Origin: Mycobacterium sp. DL99
Lineage (GTDB): Bacteria; Actinomycetota; Actinomycetes; Mycobacteriales; Mycobacteriaceae
Length of the DNA stretch: 64,000 bases
Assembly: GCF_004762045.1 (NCBI RefSeq)
Contig: NZ_SJOM01000007.1
Span: 3,421,906-3,485,905 of the forward strand
Reading direction: 5' to 3'
The position numbers and the translations under genes were made by a program. Positions 59,735 through 64,000 of the stretch are shown one piece after another. Numbering within the stretch: the stretch's first letter is position 1; every line of letters starts with the position of its first letter. Below the pieces are notes generated by a model. The model did no database searches and had not been told where the DNA came from. It was given only the letters and a program-made list of their open reading frames with translations.

Positions 59735-59945
59735 GCGGCGGGAGAGTCCCGCCCCATCCAGCCGGCGGGCGCCGCAGGAGCAAATCCTCCCCAGGAATCT
59801 CTCAGGCCCCCGTATCGCCGCGACTAGGCACCTCTGGAAAGCAGTCGGCCAGTCCAGGACCGGCTCACCGAAGGGGCAGGTGAAGCGCCGATAGCGGCGG
59901 TTCGTGAAAACTCTCAGGTTCAAAACGACAGAGCGGGGAGGCGCC
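59735..59945 (+). ncRNA. Tandem glycine riboswitch
   Basis: Two consecutive glycine aptamers. The first holds GGGAGAGTCCC, GCAGGAGCAAATCCTCCCC, GGAATCTCTCAGG and GGCACCTCTGGAAAGC; the second holds CACCGAAGGGGCAGGTGAAG, AAAACTCTCAGGTTCAAAA and CGACAGAGCGGGGAGGC. These are the conserved gcvT-element blocks in order, with a short linker at about 59842-59860. The array lies 44 bases before the cycA start, whose product imports glycine. Downstream GGGGAG/CTCCCC and CCCCATGGGG could form the expression platform. The rest of the gap (59622-59734) shows nothing firm. Confidence 0.93.
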
Positions 59946-59988
59946 CGCAGTCCGCGCTCCCCATGGGGCCTGAGATCCTTAGGTTGTT

Positions 59989-61455
59989 ATGTCCCAATCC
60001 AGTGATCTGTCCGCTGAATCAGCGGAATCGCCGGCATCGTCCGGCGAGCCACAACACCTCTCGCGCCAGCTGTCCAACCGGCACATCCAGCTGATCGCGA
60101 TCGGCGGTGCGATCGGAACGGGCCTGTTCATGGGGTCCGGCAAGACCATCTCGCTGGCCGGCCCGTCGGTCCTCTTCGTCTACATGATCATCGGCTTCAT
60201 GCTGTTCTTCGTGATGCGGGCCATGGGCGAGCTGCTGCTGTCCAACCTGCATTACAAGTCCTTCGCCGACTTCGCCGCCGACCTGCTCGGCCCGTGGGCC
60301 GGCTTCTTCACCGGCTGGACGTACTGGTTCTGCTGGATCGTCACGGGCGTTGCCGACGTCGTGGTGATCGCCGGGTATGTGGCCTTCTGGTGGCCCGATC
60401 TCCCGCTGTGGATACCGGCACTCGCGACGGTCGTGGTGCTGATCGGTCTGAATCTGCCGACTGTGCGAGCCTTCGGCGAGACCGAGTTCTGGTTCGCCCT
60501 GATCAAGATCATCGCGATCGTGACGTTGATCGTCATCGGCCTTGTCATGATCTTCACCAGTTTCGAAGCGCCCACCGGCGCCCAGGCCTCGTTCGCCAAT
60601 CTGTGGAACGACGGCGGGTTCTTCCCCACCGGCCCAATGGGATTCGTGGCGGGCTTCCAGATCGCCACCTTCGCGTTCGTCGGAATCGAATTGGTGGGCA
60701 CCACCGCGGCCGAGGCCAAGGACCCCGAACGCAACCTGCCCAAGGCGATCAATTCGATCCCCGTACGCGTCATGCTCTTCTACGTCGTCGCCCTGACCGT
60801 CATCATCGCGGTCACGCCGTGGCGCGAGATCGATCCCAAACTCAGCCCGTTCGTGGCCATGTTCAGCCTCGCAGGCCTGGGCATCGCGGCATCGGTGGTC
60901 AACTTCGTGGTGCTGACCTCGGCGACGTCGTCGGCCAACTCCGGCATCTATTCGACCTCCCGGATGGTCTACGGCCTGGCCACCGAAGGTGACGCGCCGA
61001 GTCTGTTCGGCCGGCTCACCTCGCGGCGCGTGCCCGCAAACGCATTGTTCCTGTCCGGGGTGTTTCTGCTGTCGGGTGTGGTCATGGTCGTGGCCGGCGA
61101 CTCGATCGTCGCGGCCTTCACGTTGGTCACGACCATCTCGTCGCTGTGCTTCATCTTCGTCTGGTCGGTCATCCTGATCAGCTATCTCGTGTACCGGAAA
61201 CGCCGGCCGGAACTGCACGAGGCCTCGAAGTTCAAGATGCCCGGCGGCGTCGTGATGTGCTACGTCGTCCTGGCCTTCTTCGCCTTCCTGATCGTGGCGT
61301 TCGCGTTGAAGGAAGACACCCTGCAGGCCGAGCTGGTGACGCCGGTGTGGTTCCTGGTCCTGGGTATCGCCTGGCTGGTGCTGCGGCGTCGCCCACAACA
61401 TCTGGCCCGCGAAGCCAAGTTCCGCGCCGAGCTGGAGTCCACGGATTCCGACTGA
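59989..61455 (+). CDS. cycA: D-serine/D-alanine/glycine permease, CycA-like
   Basis: APC-superfamily importer of 488 residues with 12 helices. LSNRHIQLIAIGGAIGTGLF is the first-helix signature of the amino acid transporter group, FVGIELVGTTAAEAKDPERN the conserved loop, and the overall text agrees with CycA (Rv1704c in M. tuberculosis). CycA also brings in D-cycloserine. The ATG at 59989 is preceded by TTAGG. The tandem glycine riboswitch in its leader ties expression to glycine and supports glycine as substrate. Confidence 0.92.
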   Translation: MSQSSDLSAESAESPASSGEPQHLSRQLSNRHIQLIAIGGAIGTGLFMGSGKTISLAGPSVLFVYMIIGFMLFFVMRAMGELLLSNLHYKSFADFAADLLGPWAGFFTGWTYWFCWIVTGVADVVVIAGYVAFWWPDLPLWIPALATVVVLIGLNLPTVRAFGETEFWFALIKIIAIVTLIVIGLVMIFTSFEAPTGAQASFANLWNDGGFFPTGPMGFVAGFQIATFAFVGIELVGTTAAEAKDPERNLPKAINSIPVRVMLFYVVALTVIIAVTPWREIDPKLSPFVAMFSLAGLGIAASVVNFVVLTSATSSANSGIYSTSRMVYGLATEGDAPSLFGRLTSRRVPANALFLSGVFLLSGVVMVVAGDSIVAAFTLVTTISSLCFIFVWSVILISYLVYRKRRPELHEASKFKMPGGVVMCYVVLAFFAFLIVAFALKEDTLQAELVTPVWFLVLGIAWLVLRRRPQHLAREAKFRAELESTDSD

Positions 61456-61462
61456 CGCTCGG

Positions 61463-61468
61463 TAGGGT
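61463..61468 (+). promoter_or_regulatory. Leaderless -10 box (TAGGGT)
   Basis: TAGGGT is followed by six bases and the ATG at 61475, with no Shine-Dalgarno sequence. Confidence 0.5.
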
Positions 61469-61474
61469 GGCGCC

Positions 61475-61864
61475 ATGGTGGATCTTCGTGATCTGAAGCG
61501 ACGCATCGTCCATGGCGCCCAACGCCGGTTCGTCAATCCGGTCGGCCGTCAACTGCCCGTCACCATGCTGGAGACCATTGGCCGCAAATCCGGCGAACCA
61601 CGGCACACCGCTGTGGGCGGCCGGGTGATCGGCGATCAGTTCTGGATGGTCTCCGAGCACGGCGAACGATCCCACTACGTGCTGAACATCAAGGCCAATC
61701 CTGCTGTGCGGCTCCGGATCAACGGTCACTGGCGGACCGGGACGGCGCACCTGCTGCCCGACGACGACCCGGCCGCGCGGCTCAAGGAGCTGCCGACGCT
61801 CAACAGCGCGGTGGTCCGCGCCGTGGGCAGCGACCTGCTGACCCTCCGCATCGACCTCGACTGA
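61475..61864 (+). CDS. Deazaflavin (F420)-dependent nitroreductase family protein
   Basis: Split-barrel protein of 129 residues in the Ddn/FDOR-A group: MLETIGRKSGEPRHTAVGG, QFWMVSEHGERSHYVLNIKANP and VRLRINGHWRTGTA carry the F420-binding Lys/Arg/Ser positions. Family members reduce quinones or nitroimidazoles with F420H2. TAGGGT six bases before the ATG at 61475 suggests a leaderless mRNA. The TfoX-like gene follows after one base, in an apparent operon. Confidence 0.87.
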   Translation: MVDLRDLKRRIVHGAQRRFVNPVGRQLPVTMLETIGRKSGEPRHTAVGGRVIGDQFWMVSEHGERSHYVLNIKANPAVRLRINGHWRTGTAHLLPDDDPAARLKELPTLNSAVVRAVGSDLLTLRIDLD

Positions 61865-61865
61865 C

Positions 61866-62198
61866 ATGGCCTTCGACCCGGACCTGGCCGACCGCATCCG
61901 CGAGTTGACGGCATCCGAGAGCGGTCTCGACGAGAGGCGCATGTTCGGTGGGCTGGCTTTTCTGGTCAACGGCAACATGGCCGTCGCGGCGACCCGGGAA
62001 GGCGGCCTGATGGTGCGGGTCTCGCGCGACGACGGCGAGAAACTGCTGCAACGCGATCACGTCGAGCCGATGGTCATGGGCGGCCGGGAGATGCGGGGCT
62101 GGCTGCGGATCGCCGGCCCCGGCATCAAGACCCGGCGGCAGCTCCAGTCGTGGGTCACCCGCGGCATCGATTACGCCAAGGGACTGCCGCCCAAGTAA
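61866..62198 (+). CDS. TfoX/Sxy N-terminal domain protein
   Basis: Protein of 110 residues with a single TfoX-N domain: DERRMFGGLAFLVNGNMAVA, GLMVRVSRDDGEKLL and MRGWLRIAGPGI. Full TfoX regulates competence in gamma-proteobacteria; isolated N-domains in actinobacteria have unknown roles. The ATG at 61866 follows the preceding stop by one base, so translation is coupled. Confidence 0.85.
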   Translation: MAFDPDLADRIRELTASESGLDERRMFGGLAFLVNGNMAVAATREGGLMVRVSRDDGEKLLQRDHVEPMVMGGREMRGWLRIAGPGIKTRRQLQSWVTRGIDYAKGLPPK

Positions 62199-62267
62199 TT
62201 TCCGGCGCGGCCGAGGAGAATCCCCATTAACATAGAGCGTGCCTGACAACGACGGGGGCCCGCTCTG

Positions 62268-62492
62268 ATGTTGACCGCAGTACGCAAGATCCTCGGCTTC
62301 CAGATGACGATCGCCGAGTGGCTCGGCACCGCCATCATCCTGGCGGTGCCTTACCTGCTCATCGGCCTGATCTGGTCACTCACCCACACCAGCCACCTGG
62401 CCGGCCTGCACGGCGCCGACACCGTGGTGTCCTTTCTGGGCTCCATCGTCTCGTGGCCGGTCCTGCTCTTCACCAACGTGTGCATGAGTTGA
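62268..62492 (+). CDS. Small membrane protein, upstream paralogue flanking MpaB oxygenase
   Basis: Protein of 74 residues with two membrane helices (AIILAVPYLLIGLIWSLTH; VSFLGSIVSWPVLLFTNVC). It is clearly related to the protein at 63379: both start with a short basic segment, then PYLLIGLIW or PYLVIGLVW, and end WPVLL followed by a Cys. The oxygenase gene lies between them, 14 bases after this stop. A membrane subunit or anchor for the oxygenase is likely. Confidence 0.78.
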   Translation: MLTAVRKILGFQMTIAEWLGTAIILAVPYLLIGLIWSLTHTSHLAGLHGADTVVSFLGSIVSWPVLLFTNVCMS

Positions 62493-62506
62493 CGAGGAGC
62501 CGACGA

Positions 62507-63379
62507 ATGCCTTCCGACGAAACCTCCGCCAACCGGATCTCGATCACCCGACGCACCGCGCGCTGGTCCGACGAGGACGTCACCGTCGCCGATGCGATGG
62601 ACCTGTGGGGCTTCGCCGCCGGCGCGGCCAACGTGATCATGCAGCTGTCCTCGCCGGGCGTCGGCTACGGGGTCGTGGAGAGCACGGTGGAGTCCGGCAA
62701 CCTGCTCAAACATCCGTGGAAGCGGGCCCGCACCACGCTCAGTTATCTGGCGGTGGCCATCCTCGGAGAGCCCGAGGACCGGGCCGCGTTCCGCGACGCC
62801 GTGGACGCGGCCCACCGGCAGGTCCGGTCCGGGCCGGCAAGTCCCGTGCAGTACAACGCCTTCGACCGCGACCTGCAACTGTGGGTGGCGGCCTGTCTGT
62901 TCGTCGGACTGGAGGACGTGTACCAGCTGTTACGCGGTGAGATGACCGCCGCGCAGGCCGAGCAGTTCTACCGATCCGCCGCCACCCTGGGCACCACTCT
63001 GCAAGTCGACCCGGAGCAGTGGCCGGCGACTCGGGCCGAATTCGACACGTACTGGGACACCGCGTGCGAGCAGATACAGATGGACGACGTCGTCAGGCGG
63101 TATTTACATGACCTGGTGGATCTGCGGATGATCAACCCGCTGTTGCGAATACCGTTTCGGCCGCTGCTGAAATTCCTGACCACGGGATTTCTGGCGCCGG
63201 TGTTCCGGAATGCCGTCGGCTTCGGCTGGGGCCGTCGCCGGCAGCGGCTGTTCGAATGGCTGTTCCTGGCGGTGGCATTCGGCAACCGGTTCCTACCGGT
63301 GTTCGTCCGCCAGGGGGGCAGTTACCTGCTGCTCGCCAATGTCCGCCGACGTGTGGCCGCCGACAAGGCACTGATCTGA
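62507..63379 (+). CDS. MpaB/rubber-oxygenase-like protein (DUF2236)
   Basis: Helical oxygenase-like protein of 290 residues. The MpaB-family segments ADAMDLWGFAAGAANVIMQL, KHPWKRARTTLSYLAVAILG, QYNAFDRDLQLWVAACLFVG and the C-terminal FEWLFLAVAFGNRFLP are present. Family members include fungal MpaB and Lcp rubber oxygenases, which use heme; the His of AFRDAVDAAHRQV may be a ligand. GAGGAG seven bases before the ATG at 62507 is strong. The two flanking small membrane proteins point to a membrane complex acting on a lipid. Confidence 0.83.
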   Translation: MPSDETSANRISITRRTARWSDEDVTVADAMDLWGFAAGAANVIMQLSSPGVGYGVVESTVESGNLLKHPWKRARTTLSYLAVAILGEPEDRAAFRDAVDAAHRQVRSGPASPVQYNAFDRDLQLWVAACLFVGLEDVYQLLRGEMTAAQAEQFYRSAATLGTTLQVDPEQWPATRAEFDTYWDTACEQIQMDDVVRRYLHDLVDLRMINPLLRIPFRPLLKFLTTGFLAPVFRNAVGFGWGRRRQRLFEWLFLAVAFGNRFLPVFVRQGGSYLLLANVRRRVAADKALI

Positions 63380-63630
63380 TGGACCGGATCCGCCACATCT
63401 TGAGCTACAAGCTCAGCGTCGAGCAACTGCTCGAGACTTTGATGTGGATATCCCTGCCCTACCTCGTGATCGGCCTGGTCTGGACGTTCTTCCACCCCGA
63501 ACAGGTACAGCTCATCGAGGCGAGCCTGCTTACCAAATTCCCGGCCGGTGCCGATCTGGTGGCCTTCGGTCAGGTGACGCTGCTGTGGCCGGTGCTGCTA
63601 CTGGGTGCCGACATATGCGTCGCGATGTGA
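63379..63630 (+). CDS. Small membrane protein, downstream paralogue flanking MpaB oxygenase
   Basis: Protein of 83 residues with two membrane helices (LPYLVIGLVWTFFHPEQV; LVAFGQVTLLWPVLLLGADIC). It is related to the protein at 62268 in length, helix order and the PYLxIGLxW and WPVLL motifs. The ATG at 63379 shares a base with the oxygenase stop. Its 3' end overlaps the convergent DUF998 gene by 33 bases. Confidence 0.78.
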   Translation: MDRIRHILSYKLSVEQLLETLMWISLPYLVIGLVWTFFHPEQVQLIEASLLTKFPAGADLVAFGQVTLLWPVLLLGADICVAM

Positions 63631-64000
63631 ATGCAACAGCCGCGCGGCCACAGCCGCGACAAACAGCCACAGCACCGCACCACCGATCCACGTCGGCACA
63701 AAGTTGAACGTCTCGGTGTGTGCACCGGCATTGAGGCCCATGTACGCACCCACCGACAACACCGCGACGCCGACCCCGGCCGACATCGCCATCCACCCCC
63801 GGTCTCCCATTTGCGCGAAATACCTTGCCAGCGCGAAGCATCCGCAAGTCGCGGCCAGGAAGCCGAGCCCACCGGCCACGCCGTGGATCTGCGCCGAAGT
63901 ACTCAGCTCCTCCACCTCGGGATAGCCCGGCGGGAACCCGAAACCCGGATCGGTCGGGTTGAGCCCCACGACCACACCGGCCAGTAACCCGTAGAGCGTC
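63598..64000 (-). CDS. DUF998 family membrane protein (partial)
   Basis: The frame is open to the right edge of the window, so the N-terminus is missing; 133 codons are seen. NPTDPGFGFPPGYPEVEEL, IHGVAGGLGFLAATCGCFALAR and two further helices (MAMSAGVGVAVLSVGAYMGL; WIGGAVLWLFVAAVAARLL) match DUF998, a six-helix family of unknown role. Its C-terminus overlaps the MpaB-linked membrane protein gene by 33 bases. Confidence 0.8.
   Translation of the reverse strand, partial: TLYGLLAGVVVGLNPTDPGFGFPPGYPEVEELSTSAQIHGVAGGLGFLAATCGCFALARYFAQMGDRGWMAMSAGVGVAVLSVGAYMGLNAGAHTETFNFVPTWIGGAVLWLFVAAVAARLLHSHRDAYVGTQ

Noticed and set aside
1..64000. Mobile elements, CRISPR arrays, tRNA/rRNA genes, attachment sites
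   Set aside because: No transposase, integrase, phage or toxin-antitoxin protein, no regular short repeats and no tRNA-like cloverleaf were recognised by eye; composition stays evenly GC-rich.

Overview
The window reads as a chromosomal segment of a non-tuberculous, probably fast-growing mycobacterium (Mycolicibacterium type). The evidence is high G+C, a mycolyltransferase of the antigen 85 family (51893-52888), an LdtMt1-like L,D-transpeptidase (15150-15929), an MgtA-type mannosyltransferase (28662-29768), F420-type oxidoreductases, CYP125 and CYP124 cytochromes P450, and many start codons sitting 6-7 bases after a TANNNT box, the mark of leaderless mycobacterial transcripts. A complete lon gene (57230-59554) argues against the M. 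tuberculosis complex, which lacks Lon. No tRNA, rRNA, CRISPR array, insertion sequence, integrase or phage gene was found.

Layout. 1-10.5 kb: C-terminally cut GH2 glycosidase; divergent SDR and DapB-like dehydrogenase around a KstR-like operator; HAD phosphatase; VOC protein; nitronate monooxygenase with a small membrane protein; TetR regulator with a molybdopterin oxidoreductase. 10.5-26.6 kb: secreted Pro/Ala protein divergent from cyp125; XRE and GntR regulators, the latter coupled to a fatty acid hydroxylase; L,D-transpeptidase; a membrane-anchored Pro-rich protein; POT transporter; threonine dehydratase; thioesterase; a broken agmatinase gene; CcdA with an exported thioredoxin; LLM oxidoreductase; cyp124. 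26.6-38.7 kb: cupredoxin lipoprotein, permease, mgtA, Tat-lipoprotein dienelactone hydrolase, an SDR/amidohydrolase/SnoaL-fold run, then glnA3, a carboxymuconolactone decarboxylase-like gene, an MFS exporter and bfrA, an order I recall in part from Rv1876-Rv1878. 38.9-48.1 kb: iron-linked operon ending in bfd, EchA and EthD genes, FUSC protein, thioesterase, TPR protein, deaminase, GH13 enzyme, DUF1810. 48.2-64 kb: cyclase-like sensor coupled to an MscS/cNMP channel, antigen 85C, sulfite-oxidase-like protein, SDR/quinone oxidoreductase pair, lon, a tandem glycine riboswitch before cycA, and an MpaB oxygenase between two small membrane-protein paralogues.

A theme linking the first 44 kb is a set of TNNAACNNGTTNNA palindromes, the published consensus of the cholesterol-catabolism repressor KstR. 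Four exact matches (3418, 5860, 36025, 40602) and one near match (11213) lie in promoter regions of an SDR/DapB-like pair, a nitronate monooxygenase, a carboxymuconolactone decarboxylase/glnA3 unit, an enoyl-CoA hydratase and cyp125. This suggests a dispersed steroid-responsive gene set outside the main cholesterol cluster. Assignments rest on reading the sequence and on remembered family features; no database search was run.
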